DNA of 64,000 nucleotides from RGIG9041 sp045657265 (lineage in GTDB: Bacteria; Bacillota; Clostridia; Oscillospirales; QAKW01), in the NCBI GenBank assembly GCA_045657265.1, contig JAZOSU010000012.1, positions 1 to 64,000 on the forward strand. Direction: 5' to 3'. A program made the position numbers and the translations under genes. This document shows positions 25,799-35,231 of this stretch, one piece after another; the stretch's first letter is position 1, and the number at the start of each line of letters is the position of its first letter. The notes beneath the pieces are model-generated. The model saw nothing but the letters and a program-made list of their open reading frames with translations, was not told where the DNA came from and made no database searches.

Positions 25799-26369
25799 CA
25801 AATTAATTATAGTTGAAGGTAAATACGATAAAATCAAGCTTGAAAATATTGTTGATGCTGATATACTTGCTATTGACGGTTTTCGTATTTTTAACAACAA
25901 AAAAGAAATTGATACTATAAAATCCATTGCTCGTGACAGAGAAATTTTGATTATTACTGATAGTGATGCTGCGGGATATAAAATACGTGTCTATTTATCT
26001 AAAGTTCTTTCTAATAATAAAATCGTAAATGTATTCGTTCCTCAGATAAAAGGAAAAGAAAGTAGAAAAAAAGCTTATTCAGCGCAAGGTTTTTTAGGTG
26101 TTGAGGGTATATCTGATGATATCATTTTGGCTGCTTTGCAAAATTTTACGTGTCAATGTAAAAAAAATAAAGATGATATTACGGTTACTGATTTGTACTT
26201 GCTTGGCTTAACAGGTAGGGAAGGATCTAAAGAAAAAAAGAATGTACTATTGAATTTTCTTGGTGTACAAAACAATATATCTAATGCGTTTTTGCTTAAA
26301 ATACTGAATGATAGATTTACAAAAGAAGAATTTTTAAATTTAAAAATATTTAATAACGGAGATGTTTAA
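25779..26369 (+). CDS. Toprim protein, RNase M5-like
   Basis: A 196-residue Toprim protein. The N-terminal half has KLIIVEGKYDKIKLENI (catalytic Glu) and ILIITDSDAAGYKIR (DxD metal site). IKGKESRKKAYSA and a C-terminal helical region fit the DUF4093-type tail of ribonuclease M5, which matures 5S rRNA in Firmicutes. In Bacillus rnmV is next to ksgA; here it follows holA instead, so orthology is likely but not certain. It shares a 20-bp overlap with holA, and its end is next to the pncB ribosome site. Confidence 0.75.
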   Translation: MKKISIDKLIIVEGKYDKIKLENIVDADILAIDGFRIFNNKKEIDTIKSIARDREILIITDSDAAGYKIRVYLSKVLSNNKIVNVFVPQIKGKESRKKAYSAQGFLGVEGISDDIILAALQNFTCQCKKNKDDITVTDLYLLGLTGREGSKEKKNVLLNFLGVQNNISNAFLLKILNDRFTKEEFLNLKIFNNGDV

Positions 26370-26370
26370 T

Positions 26371-27819
26371 ATGGTGAATGATAAAGAACTAAAGCTTACT
26401 ATGCTTACTGATTTTTATGAATTTACAATGAGTAATGGTTATTTTGAAAGTGGCAAGAAAGATGAAATAGCATATTTCGATATGTTTTTCAGAAGAATAC
26501 CTGACGGTGGCGGATTTGCGATTGCAGCAGGACTGGAACAGGTTATAGATTATTTGCAAAATTTAAAATTTGATAATGAAGATATTGAGTTTTTACGTTC
26601 AAAAGGTATTTTTTCTGAAGATTTTTTAAAATATTTGTCTGATTTCAAATTTTCTTGTGATGTATATGCCGTTCCGGAAGGCACACCGATTTTTCCGGGT
26701 GAACCGATTATTACAGTAAAAGGTCCTGTTATTCAGGCGCAACTTATAGAAACTATGATATTGCTCACTGTAAATCATCAATCACTCATTGCCACAAAAG
26801 CATCCAGAATAGTACGTGCGGCAAACGGCAGAGCTGTCAGTGAATTTGGTGCGAGAAGAGCACAGGGGTATGTAGGTGCGTTGCTTGGTGCAAGAGCTGC
26901 TTATATTGCAGGATGTGTCGGAACATCGAATACTTTGTGCGATATGCTGTATGGAATTCCGTCAAACGGTACAATGGCACATAGCTGGGTTCAGAATTTT
27001 GAAACGGAATATGAAGCTTTTAAAGCTTATGCAGAAATTTATCCTGATAATTGTATTCTGCTTATTGATACATATAATGTTCTCAAATCTGGTATAGTTA
27101 ACGCTATAAAAGTGTTTAATGATGTTCTTTTACCGAAAGGTTATCGTCCTAAAGGAGTTCGTATTGATTCGGGGGATATAACATATCTTTCTCAAAAACT
27201 GAGAAAGATTCTTGATGATAATGGCTTTGAAGATTGTAAAATTATGGTGTCAAATTCATTGGATGAATATATCATTCGTGATACGATTATCCAAGGTGCT
27301 AAAATTGATATGTTTGGTGTAGGAGAACGCCTTATAACTTCAAAAAGTGAACCTGTTTTTGGCGGTGTTTACAAATTAGTTGCTGTTGAAACATCTGATG
27401 GAAAAATACAACCTAAAATTAAAATTTCCGAAAACGTAGAGAAGATTACTTTACCGCATTTCAAAAAGGTGTATAGACTTTATTCTAATGAAACAGGCAA
27501 GGCAATGGCGGATCTAATTTCTCTTTATAACGAAGAAATTGATGATACTAAACCATATAAGCTTTTTGATCCTGTTCATACGTGGAAGTCGAAAACGGTT
27601 GATAATTTTACAGCAATAAATATTTTGAAGCCTATATTTAAAAACGGAAAACTTGTATATAAAGCTCCAAAAGCGGTTGATATTCGTGAATATTGCTTAG
27701 CTCAGATTGATACTTTATGGGATGAAGTTAAAAGATTTGAAAATCCACATAAATATTATGTCGATTTAACTCCCGAATTATGGCAGATAAAAAACGATTT
27801 GTTAGAAAAATTTAATTAA
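26371..27819 (+). CDS. pncB: Nicotinate phosphoribosyltransferase
   Basis: Converts nicotinate and PRPP to nicotinate mononucleotide in NAD salvage. The 482-residue protein has TDFYEFTMSNGYFESGK near the start, the active-site loop NHQSLIATKASRIVRAA, SEFGARRAQG, GTMAHSWVQ, and VRIDSGD (phosphate site). This is the long Gram-positive PncB2-like type. The ATG at 26371 is preferred because GGAG lies 9 bases before it; the in-frame ATG at 26362 overlaps that site. It may be co-transcribed with the genes upstream; a large hairpin follows it. Confidence 0.93.
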   Translation: MVNDKELKLTMLTDFYEFTMSNGYFESGKKDEIAYFDMFFRRIPDGGGFAIAAGLEQVIDYLQNLKFDNEDIEFLRSKGIFSEDFLKYLSDFKFSCDVYAVPEGTPIFPGEPIITVKGPVIQAQLIETMILLTVNHQSLIATKASRIVRAANGRAVSEFGARRAQGYVGALLGARAAYIAGCVGTSNTLCDMLYGIPSNGTMAHSWVQNFETEYEAFKAYAEIYPDNCILLIDTYNVLKSGIVNAIKVFNDVLLPKGYRPKGVRIDSGDITYLSQKLRKILDDNGFEDCKIMVSNSLDEYIIRDTIIQGAKIDMFGVGERLITSKSEPVFGGVYKLVAVETSDGKIQPKIKISENVEKITLPHFKKVYRLYSNETGKAMADLISLYNEEIDDTKPYKLFDPVHTWKSKTVDNFTAINILKPIFKNGKLVYKAPKAVDIREYCLAQIDTLWDEVKRFENPHKYYVDLTPELWQIKNDLLEKFN

Positions 27820-27833
27820 ATATTGTTTACAAT

Positions 27834-27907
27834 TTGTGCAATAACACCAAAAAACTCTTGTGATTTTTGTTAAAGTTCTATTTTTGGTGATATTGCACAA
27901 TTTTTTT
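27834..27907 (+). terminator. Large hairpin terminator after pncB
   Basis: Two 20-base arms (27834-27853 and 27881-27900) are inverted copies with a single mismatch, around a 27-base loop, followed by seven T. The outer sequence is TTGTGCAATA. The long arms and large loop are unusual for a simple terminator; a dyad-binding regulator or a small RNA end are alternatives. Confidence 0.7.
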
Positions 27908-28000
27908 GTCGCTAAATCAAAAAAATAAAACCAAAAAATGTAAAAAATACAATCTTGTGTTGAAAAGATAATATTAAAATAATTTGTGTCAAATATTCTC

Positions 28001-28029
28001 TTGCGTATATGGTAATAAATATGTATAAT
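28001..28029 (+). promoter_or_regulatory. Promoter of the eight-gene glycan-transport operon
   Basis: TTGCGT (28001-28006), 17-bp spacer, TATAAT (28024-28029). A leader of about 90 nt follows with a 9-bp-stem hairpin at 28053-28077 (ATGTTTTGC pairs with GCAAAATAT). The region 27908-28000 is AT-rich and shows nothing else. Confidence 0.6.
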
Positions 28030-28123
28030 ATTGAATGGTATGGTGTGTAACAATGTTTTGCAGCATTGGCAAAATATTTTATCACCACTAATTTAGGAAA
28101 TTATTTTTGCGGAGGTATACATA

Positions 28124-31100
28124 ATGAGTAACGGCAAAATGACCAAACTTGCATTCAGAATGATTTTAGTGCTGTTGGCTGTTTCTGTGTTCGTTTCTTC
28201 ATTGAGTGTTTTTGTTCTTGCGGCAGATGATGTTGAAGCTATAGCTGAGACTACAGAAGCTGTTGGAACAGAGGCTACTTCTGAATCCGAAGATTCAGGT
28301 GCGAAGAAAAATAACGCAGTAGTAGTTGGCGGTTCTGATAAAAATCAGACTGAATCCGTCGATGTTGAAGCTTTGAAAAATCTTTACATCGAAGGTTTTG
28401 AGAGAAAAGGCGAATATGCTGATTATTTTCTTGAAAATATCAAGTATGATAAAAAGCTGCCTGAGATCGTGATTGATCCTGCGTCTTACACCTCGACTAC
28501 GGCAGGTGTAGAATTGCTCGGCGAATTCGAAGGTAAGAAAAACGTTCTTAAAGTCAACAAAAATGGAGAATTTGTTTATACAGTAAACGTTCCTGAAACA
28601 GGTATGTATAATGTTGAACTTACATATTATGCGTTGGCTGACAGAATCACCAGAGATCTTGAATTCGCTATCTTGATTGATGGCAAAGCTCCATTTAGTA
28701 GCTCGGAAAGCTTGACCTTAAAACGTAACTGGGGTGATGAATCTGACATACCAAGCTATGATCCTGTTGGTAATGAACTTCTTCCAACACAGGTTCTTAC
28801 TCCTAAATGGATGACAACTGATTTTTATGAGCCTAATGGTAACTACAATGAGCCTTTGATGTATTTACTTAAAGCTGGTGAACATCAGATTACATTGAAA
28901 TCTGTTTCAGGTACATTAGTATTAGCGCAGATTCGTGTGCATAACGATGGCGATTTAGTATCATATGATGATTATAAATCTAAACTTGATGCTAAAGGTG
29001 CAAAAGATTCTACCAAGTTTTTAGAGCTCGAAGCTGAAGATTATACTGATAAGACTGATTCTATTATTCAGAAAGCTTACGACAGAAGTGACCCTAAGGT
29101 TACTCCTTACAGTGTAAGTAAAACTGCTTTAAACACTATCGGTGGTACAAACTGGAATACAAGTCTTGGCAGAATCAACTATACTATAAATGTAGAAGAA
29201 TCTGGTTATTATGAACTTTCGTTTAGATACAGACAGTCTTTTATGCGTGGTACTACTATATACAGAAGACTTTATGTTGATAATGTAGTTCCTTTTGCTG
29301 AAGCTGACACTATTGAATTTGAATATGGCAACGGTTACCAGTACACTGTAGCGGGAAGAGAAAAAGAGGATGGCACATATGAGCCGTATAAGATTTATCT
29401 TGAAAAAGGTAAACACACAATTTCTCTTGAAGCTGTTATCGGTAAGATGGCAAAAGCGAGCCGTGATGTTGAACAGGCTGTTTATAAACTGAATTTTATT
29501 TATCGTAAGATAATTATGATTACAGGTACAGCTCCTGATACATATCGTGACTACGAGCTTTTTGAAAACGTAGCTAATCTTCAGGCGATGCTTCTTCAGA
29601 TTTCTGATACCTTGAAAGAAATCAAAGCAGAAGTTGATGAAGTTTCTACAAATGCCGGCGGTGAGAGTGAAATTCTTAATACTCTTGCCCTTCAGGTAGA
29701 TAGTTTTATTGAAAAGCCGTACACCATTCCTTCACGTCTTTCGACATTTAAAGATAATATAAGTTCACTTGGTACTTGGATGATTAACATTCGTGATATT
29801 CCGCTTCAGCTTGATAAAATTGTTTTTGCTGGTGCTGATGCAAAAGTACCTAATTATAAATCTAATTTCTTTGAAAAAACTTTACACGAAGTAAGAGCTT
29901 TTGTATCTTCATTTATTGATGACTATACTGCTATTGGCGGTACTTCAGCTAAAGATGAAAGAGTTATTACAGCGTGGGTTGGTACAGGACGTGACCAGGC
30001 TATAGCTCTTAAAACACTTGTTGATAACTACTTTACTCCTCAGACGGGGATTAAAGTAAATGTATCTCTTGTTCCTCTTGCTGTGCTTTCGAAAGCTATT
30101 GTTGCAGGCAGAGGACCGGAAGTAGCTCTTCACGTTTCTAGAACAGAACCTTTGAATCTTGGTTTCCGTAATGCTCTTGTTAATCTTAAACAGTTTGATG
30201 ATTACGATGAAGTTATAAAAAGATTTACAGATTATGCTACTGTTCCGTATACTCTCGAAACAACAGATGTAAACGGAAATAAAGTTAATAAAGCTTTTGC
30301 TCTTCCTGAAACACAGAACTTTACTATGATGTTCTATCGTACAGATGTTTTTGATGAACTTGATATTAAAGTTCCTAATACTTGGGATGAATTTGATCAG
30401 ATCCTTCCGGTAATTCAGGAAAACAACATGACGGTTGGTATCGAATCGGGAATTTCTACTAATACATTCTTTACATTTATGATGCAGAATGGCGGTGAGG
30501 TTTATGCCGCTGACGGTTCAGGCACAATGTTTGAAGAACAGTACGCTGTTGATGCATTTACTAAATGGACTGATTACTATACTCTTTATGATTTTCCGCT
30601 TTCATATAGCTGGTATACACGTTTTAGAAGTGGCGAAATGCCATTGGTATTTGAAGCATATTCACATATTACTTATCTTGCTGAATCTGCTCCTGAACTT
30701 AGTGGACTTTGGAGCGTTGCTCCAATTCCGGGTACAATAGATTCAACAGGCAAGCTCAATAGAACTGAGGGGTCTTCAGGTCTTTCGGGTTGTTCTATTG
30801 TTGTTAACAAAAAAATTGATGAGAAAACAAGAAAGCAAAAAGAAGCTGATTCTTGGGAGTTTCTTAAATGGTGGACCTCTTCAGATATAATGGCTGAATA
30901 TGGTAACAGAATAGAAATGGCAATCGGTCCTGTTGCGAGATATACTACAGCAAACCTTGAAGCGTTTGAACTTCTTAATTGGACTTCTGATGAAGCGGCC
31001 GCTATTAAGAAGCAGCGTGAGTGGGTTAAAGAAATTCCTGAACTCGTTGGTGGTTATTACGTTTCACGTTCTATCATTAATGCATTTAGAAACGTAACTA

Positions 31101-31216
31101 ACAATTATACTAATCCAAGAGAAATGTTGTTCTATTACAACGATCAAATTAACGCTGAAATATGGCGTAAAAGAATGGAATACGATTTGTCAGTTCCGGA
31201 GGAGGCGAATAATTAA
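28124..31216 (+). CDS. Extracellular solute-binding protein fused to two carbohydrate-binding-like domains
   Basis: This 1030-residue secreted protein combines unusual parts. A signal peptide ends near residue 34 (VFVLAADD), with no lipobox cysteine, and is followed by a low-complexity Glu/Thr linker. Two beta-sandwich regions follow at about 105-285 and 298-455. Each has a strand pattern like CBM6/35 modules (YTVNVPETGMYNVELTYYAL; YTINVEESGYYELSFRYRQ) and closes with KAGEHQITL or EKGKHTISLE. A helical spacer runs from about 470 to 600, then a family 1 solute-binding domain from about 610 to 1010 (ITAWVGTGRDQAIALKTL, MMFYRTDVFDELDIKVPNTWDEF). It is more than twice the usual length. Permease genes follow at once (TAATG overlap). 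A glycan ligand is inferred. Confidence 0.85.
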   Translation: MSNGKMTKLAFRMILVLLAVSVFVSSLSVFVLAADDVEAIAETTEAVGTEATSESEDSGAKKNNAVVVGGSDKNQTESVDVEALKNLYIEGFERKGEYADYFLENIKYDKKLPEIVIDPASYTSTTAGVELLGEFEGKKNVLKVNKNGEFVYTVNVPETGMYNVELTYYALADRITRDLEFAILIDGKAPFSSSESLTLKRNWGDESDIPSYDPVGNELLPTQVLTPKWMTTDFYEPNGNYNEPLMYLLKAGEHQITLKSVSGTLVLAQIRVHNDGDLVSYDDYKSKLDAKGAKDSTKFLELEAEDYTDKTDSIIQKAYDRSDPKVTPYSVSKTALNTIGGTNWNTSLGRINYTINVEESGYYELSFRYRQSFMRGTTIYRRLYVDNVVPFAEADTIEFEYGNGYQYTVAGREKEDGTYEPYKIYLEKGKHTISLEAVIGKMAKASRDVEQAVYKLNFIYRKIIMITGTAPDTYRDYELFENVANLQAMLLQISDTLKEIKAEVDEVSTNAGGESEILNTLALQVDSFIEKPYTIPSRLSTFKDNISSLGTWMINIRDIPLQLDKIVFAGADAKVPNYKSNFFEKTLHEVRAFVSSFIDDYTAIGGTSAKDERVITAWVGTGRDQAIALKTLVDNYFTPQTGIKVNVSLVPLAVLSKAIVAGRGPEVALHVSRTEPLNLGFRNALVNLKQFDDYDEVIKRFTDYATVPYTLETTDVNGNKVNKAFALPETQNFTMMFYRTDVFDELDIKVPNTWDEFDQILPVIQENNMTVGIESGISTNTFFTFMMQNGGEVYAADGSGTMFEEQYAVDAFTKWTDYYTLYDFPLSYSWYTRFRSGEMPLVFEAYSHITYLAESAPELSGLWSVAPIPGTIDSTGKLNRTEGSSGLSGCSIVVNKKIDEKTRKQKEADSWEFLKWWTSSDIMAEYGNRIEMAIGPVARYTTANLEAFELLNWTSDEAAAIKKQREWVKEIPELVGGYYVSRSIINAFRNVTNNYTNPREMLFYYNDQINAEIWRKRMEYDLSVPEEANN

Positions 31217-32175
31217 TGGCTAAAGTTTCCAGTAGAGAAGTTGAATTACTTAAAAAGTCACGTTTGACCTTTGGCGAAAAAGCTCATTTAACTTGGAGAC
31301 GAATGAAAGAAAATAAAATTAATTATTTACTCATTCTTCCGTTTTTAATCTTTTTCGTATTATTTACAATCTTGCCTGTTGGCGCTTCAATGGTACTTTC
31401 GTTTACTAGATATGATATCCTAAATTCACCTGAATTTGTTGGTTGGGATAACTATCTTAGAATGTTTCTTGAAGATGAAGTGTTCATTATATCCTTGAAG
31501 AATACATTCCAGTTTGCAATTATAACAGGTCCTGTTTCCTACTTGTTGTGCTTTGTGTTTGCGTGGTTTATTAATGATCTTCCACCTATTGCAAGAGCAA
31601 CATTTACAGTTGTTTTCTATGCACCTACACTTGCTAATATTTACTTTATTTGGCAGTACATTTTTAGTGGTGATATGTATGGTCTTTTGAACTCTTTTTT
31701 ACTCCAGTTTGGTTTGATCAATGAACCTGTTCAGTGGCTTACAAATACTGCATATATGCTTGATATCGTAATATTTGTTCAGCTTTGGTGTAGTTTGGGT
31801 ACGGGATTCCTTGCTTTCGTAGCAGGTCTTCAGAACCTTGACCCGTCACTTGCTGAAGCTGGTGCTATAGATGGTATTAAAAACAGATTTCAAGAACTTA
31901 TTTACATTATTCTTCCACAGATGGGCGGTTCACTCATGTTTGGTGCGGTTATGCAGATTTCATCAGCTTTCTCTGTTGGCGGAATCTCAGCTGCACTTGT
32001 CGGCAATCCATCTGTAGACTATGCAGCACATACGCTTGTGCTTCATATTTCTGACTTCGGTCATACACGTTTTGAGCTTGGTTATGCTTCAGCTATTTCC
32101 GTTGTATTGTTCGTAATTATGCTTGCAATCAAAGGTGTAATTAATAAGCTGTTGAAACCTTTCTCACATGATTAA
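31216..32175 (+). CDS. Sugar ABC transporter permease (MalF/UgpA-type), first pair
   Basis: A 319-residue permease with six predicted membrane helices; the first is at about 38-60 (YLLILPFLIFFVLFTILPV). The EAA loop for ATPase contact is EAGAIDGIKNRFQELIYIILP around 215-235. It belongs to the MalF/UgpA group of carbohydrate importers. It starts at the stop codon of the solute-binding gene (TAATG) and pairs with the MalG-type permease 20 bp downstream. No ATPase gene is in the cluster, so a shared MsmX-type ATPase encoded elsewhere is expected. Confidence 0.92.
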   Translation: MAKVSSREVELLKKSRLTFGEKAHLTWRRMKENKINYLLILPFLIFFVLFTILPVGASMVLSFTRYDILNSPEFVGWDNYLRMFLEDEVFIISLKNTFQFAIITGPVSYLLCFVFAWFINDLPPIARATFTVVFYAPTLANIYFIWQYIFSGDMYGLLNSFLLQFGLINEPVQWLTNTAYMLDIVIFVQLWCSLGTGFLAFVAGLQNLDPSLAEAGAIDGIKNRFQELIYIILPQMGGSLMFGAVMQISSAFSVGGISAALVGNPSVDYAAHTLVLHISDFGHTRFELGYASAISVVLFVIMLAIKGVINKLLKPFSHD

Positions 32176-32194
32176 TGGAAAGGAGATAAAATAA

Positions 32195-33049
32195 ATGTCA
32201 AAACTACGAAGAAATAAAGTTGCGATAGCAGGCGATATTACAACTTATGTTTTACTTTTGTTATACGGCGCATTTATGGCTTTGCCACTGATCTATTCCA
32301 TTATTCAGGCGTTTAAACCATATAATGAGTTGTTTATTTTCCCGCCTAGATTTTTTGCAAGACAACCTACACTTGCAAACTTTACTCAGTTGTTCGACCT
32401 TACTTCATCAACTTGGGTGCCGTTTTCAAGATATGTATTTAATACTATTTTAAATACAGTTGTTGGTACTGTACTTCATATTCTTGCAGCTGCAATGTGT
32501 GCTTATCCTTTGGCAAAAAACAATTTCCCAGGTAAAAAAATTATATTTAATATCGTTGTTTGGTCACTTCTTTTCTCAGGTGGTGTTACAGAAATACCTG
32601 TTTACCTCGTTATGTCATATCTTGGAATTATAGATACATATTTTGCTTATTGGCTTCCTGAAATTGCTGTTGCAATGGGTACCTTCCTTTTGAAACAGAA
32701 TATGGCTGAAATTCCTGACGCGATGATAGAAGCTGCACGTATTGACGGTGCTAAAGAATGGACTATTCTTTGGAAAATAGCAATGCCTGCTGTTAAACCT
32801 GCTTGGCTTACACTTGCTATCTTTGCTTTCCAAAGAAACTGGAACGCTACTTCTTCATCATACATCTATACTGAAACAATTAAAACTTTACCTGCAGCAC
32901 TCAGCCAGATTACAGCAGCCGGTTCTGTTGCTCGTGCAGGTGAGGCATATGCGGCTTCAGTTCTTATGATGATTCCTCCTATTATATTCTTTATAATAGC
33001 TCAGAGTAGTACTGTTAAAACAATGGCTCATGCCGGTATTAAAGGTTAA
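32195..33049 (+). CDS. Carbohydrate ABC transporter permease (MalG/UgpE-type), first pair
   Basis: A 284-residue permease with six helices and the EAA motif EAARIDGAKEWTILWKIAMP around 181-200. The N-terminus shows YGAFMALPLIYSIIQAFKPYNELF, and the C-terminus STVKTMAHAGIKG is the usual ending for this group. RBS AAAGGAGATA. It forms the heterodimer partner of the preceding permease. The next gene begins 14 bp later. Confidence 0.92.
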   Translation: MSKLRRNKVAIAGDITTYVLLLLYGAFMALPLIYSIIQAFKPYNELFIFPPRFFARQPTLANFTQLFDLTSSTWVPFSRYVFNTILNTVVGTVLHILAAAMCAYPLAKNNFPGKKIIFNIVVWSLLFSGGVTEIPVYLVMSYLGIIDTYFAYWLPEIAVAMGTFLLKQNMAEIPDAMIEAARIDGAKEWTILWKIAMPAVKPAWLTLAIFAFQRNWNATSSSYIYTETIKTLPAALSQITAAGSVARAGEAYAASVLMMIPPIIFFIIAQSSTVKTMAHAGIKG

Positions 33050-33062
33050 GGAGGGAATAGTT

Positions 33063-34592
33063 ATGAACAAAATTAAAAAGCTTTTAGTTGCTGTTTTGGC
33101 AATAACAATTCTTCTCTCAATCGCTGTTCCTGCTTTTGCTTATGTACCTTATAATACATATAACTATAATTTCTATGGTGAAACAGTTGGTTGTCCTTCC
33201 GGATATGTTCCTGAAGCAATATATTTGAGTGAAGATCTTGGTATCAGTTCAATTCATAATCCTAATGATATTTTTGTTAGTGATAAAAATGAAATATACC
33301 TTTTGGATCTCGGTGCTGAGTATACAAGAGGTCGTCTGTGTATCTTTGATAAAAACTTCAGACTTGTAAAAGAGTTCAGATCACTTATAGATTTGGATGG
33401 TTCACCGTATTACATGAAAAATCCAAGTGGTGTTACTGTTGATAAAAATGGTTTCATTTATATTTGTGATACTGATAACGGCGCTGTTCTTAAAGTTTCA
33501 AGAGAAGGTAAAATCCTTTTGAAATATGAACATCCCGGCAAAGAAGTATTTGATGAATCCTATACATATCAACCATATAAAATTGTTATCGGTATTAACG
33601 GTTCGGCTTACGTAATTTCTCGTGGTTGTCTTGATGGTATTCTTGAGTTTAATACTAAAGGTGATTTCGTAAGATTCTTTGGAGCTCCTAAAGTTCAGCT
33701 TTCTGTAACTGATTATTTTGAAATTTATTGGAGACAGATTTATCGTTCTTTCAGAGGTGCTGATGCCGATGGTGATTTCGTAACCTTTGTTCCTACTGAG
33801 TTTGAAAATATGGATATTGATGATAACGGATTTATTTTTACTACCGTTATTGCAAATGAAAAATCAACCCAAGAAGTTTCAAAACTTAATTTTACTGGTA
33901 CTAACGTATTAAGTCCTACAACTAAAAGTACCAAAAAAGTAAATGATTCTCTTTCTTCCAACTACGGTGACTTACAAATCAGAGGTCATATTGACAATAA
34001 CTTTGTTGATGTTGTGGTTGATGATGATGGATTTTTCTCTGTTCTTGATACTAAACTTTGTAAAGTTTTTGAGTATGACTCTGAAGGTAACCTCATATTT
34101 GTTTATGGTGGTGACGGTCAGCAGGTTGGTACTCTTGAAAAAGCAACATCGATGGCTAAACTCGGAAAGAAAACTTTAATTGTTGATGCTACTACTTGCA
34201 GTATTACAGTTTTTGGTCTTTCTGATTACGGTAAAGCTCTTCATGATGCAGTTGTTCTTTACAACAAGGGTCTTTATTCAGACGCAGATCCTCTGTGGCG
34301 TGAAGTTCTTCTTTATAACGCTAACTCAGATATAGCTCATGTTGGTATCGGTAAAGTTTATTACATGAACGGTGAGTACGAAAATGCTATGAACGAGTTC
34401 AAACTCGCAAATGACCGTGAAAACTATTCTCGTTCTTTCTCACTTTACAGAACTGAGTTGATCAAACAGAATTTCAGTTTGTTTGCTACAATTATTGTTG
34501 TATTGCTTGTACTTGCTATTTTAGCAAGAAAATTTATTCCGATTATTATTAAAAAGATAAAAGAAAAAAAGGGAGGTGTTATTAATGGATAA
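33063..34592 (+). CDS. Membrane-anchored beta-propeller (NHL-like) and TPR protein
   Basis: A 509-residue exported protein. The signal peptide (LLVAVLAITILLSIAVPAFA) ends near residue 25. Residues about 60-385 form repeated NHL-type blades (NPSGVTVDKNGFIYICDTDNGAVLKV; FVDVVVDDDGFFSVLDTKLCKVFEY). A TPR-like pair follows (YNKGLYSDADPLWREVLL; YYMNGEYENAMNEFKLA), then one membrane helix near the C-terminus and a basic tail, so the propeller faces outside. The start at 33063 has GGAGG 8 bases upstream; a longer frame has no site. The role is unknown: it may be a scaffold or sensor for the permease complex. Confidence 0.8.
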   Translation: MNKIKKLLVAVLAITILLSIAVPAFAYVPYNTYNYNFYGETVGCPSGYVPEAIYLSEDLGISSIHNPNDIFVSDKNEIYLLDLGAEYTRGRLCIFDKNFRLVKEFRSLIDLDGSPYYMKNPSGVTVDKNGFIYICDTDNGAVLKVSREGKILLKYEHPGKEVFDESYTYQPYKIVIGINGSAYVISRGCLDGILEFNTKGDFVRFFGAPKVQLSVTDYFEIYWRQIYRSFRGADADGDFVTFVPTEFENMDIDDNGFIFTTVIANEKSTQEVSKLNFTGTNVLSPTTKSTKKVNDSLSSNYGDLQIRGHIDNNFVDVVVDDDGFFSVLDTKLCKVFEYDSEGNLIFVYGGDGQQVGTLEKATSMAKLGKKTLIVDATTCSITVFGLSDYGKALHDAVVLYNKGLYSDADPLWREVLLYNANSDIAHVGIGKVYYMNGEYENAMNEFKLANDRENYSRSFSLYRTELIKQNFSLFATIIVVLLVLAILARKFIPIIIKKIKEKKGGVING

Positions 34593-35214
34593 AGCTTTTG
34601 GTTTAAAAGGTACAATTAATCCTTTCAATATAATTACACAGCCTATTGAAACAATAGAATCTTTAAAAGAAAAGAAAAACGGTTCTGTTATTTCTGCTTC
34701 AATTATTCTTTTATTGTTTACAATTTCAGAAATTATTCTTACTGTAGCAAAAGGCTTTATTTTTAACACCGCTCGTATTGAAGATTTTAATATAGTTATG
34801 GTTCTCGCAAGATCATTGTTTATGGTTTTGCTCTTCGTAATTGCAAACTGGGCACTTTGTACTCTTCTTGATGGTGAGGGTAGGATAATTGATATTTATG
34901 TATCAACGTGCTATTGTTTGATTCCGTTGGTTTTCTCAAGAGTTCTTGAGGCTATTACATCAAATATTCTTACCAACGATGAATACGTATTTGTCGGTAT
35001 GATAGTTATGGCACTTAATATTTGGTTTATTTCTTTAATGCTTTTTGCATTAAAAACAATTCATAACTATACACTCACAAAAACGATTCTTAATGCTTTG
35101 GCAACAATAGTAGGAATGGTAATCATTTTCTTCTTATTGTTCCTGTTTATTGTTCTTGTTCAACAGTTGTACATTTTCATTGCAACTATAATTACCGAAA
35201 TTATAATGAGATAG
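34585..35214 (+). CDS. Yip1-family membrane protein
   Basis: A 209-residue protein with five to six hydrophobic segments and the Yip1-like layout: a short cytoplasmic N-terminus (NPFNIITQPIETIESLKEKKNGS), then helices including FLMVLLFVIANWALCTLLDGEG, TCYCLIPLVFSRVL and a long C-terminal hydrophobic tail. The ATG at 34585 has GGGAGGTG upstream and overlaps the preceding gene by 8 bp. The function of bacterial Yip1 proteins in sugar-transport clusters is not established. Conserved placement with DUF5696 and ABC permease genes is my recollection from Paenibacillus and Clostridia. Confidence 0.75.
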   Translation: MDKAFGLKGTINPFNIITQPIETIESLKEKKNGSVISASIILLLFTISEIILTVAKGFIFNTARIEDFNIVMVLARSLFMVLLFVIANWALCTLLDGEGRIIDIYVSTCYCLIPLVFSRVLEAITSNILTNDEYVFVGMIVMALNIWFISLMLFALKTIHNYTLTKTILNALATIVGMVIIFFLLFLFIVLVQQLYIFIATIITEIIMR

Positions 35215-35231
35215 AAAGGGGAGTATTGATT

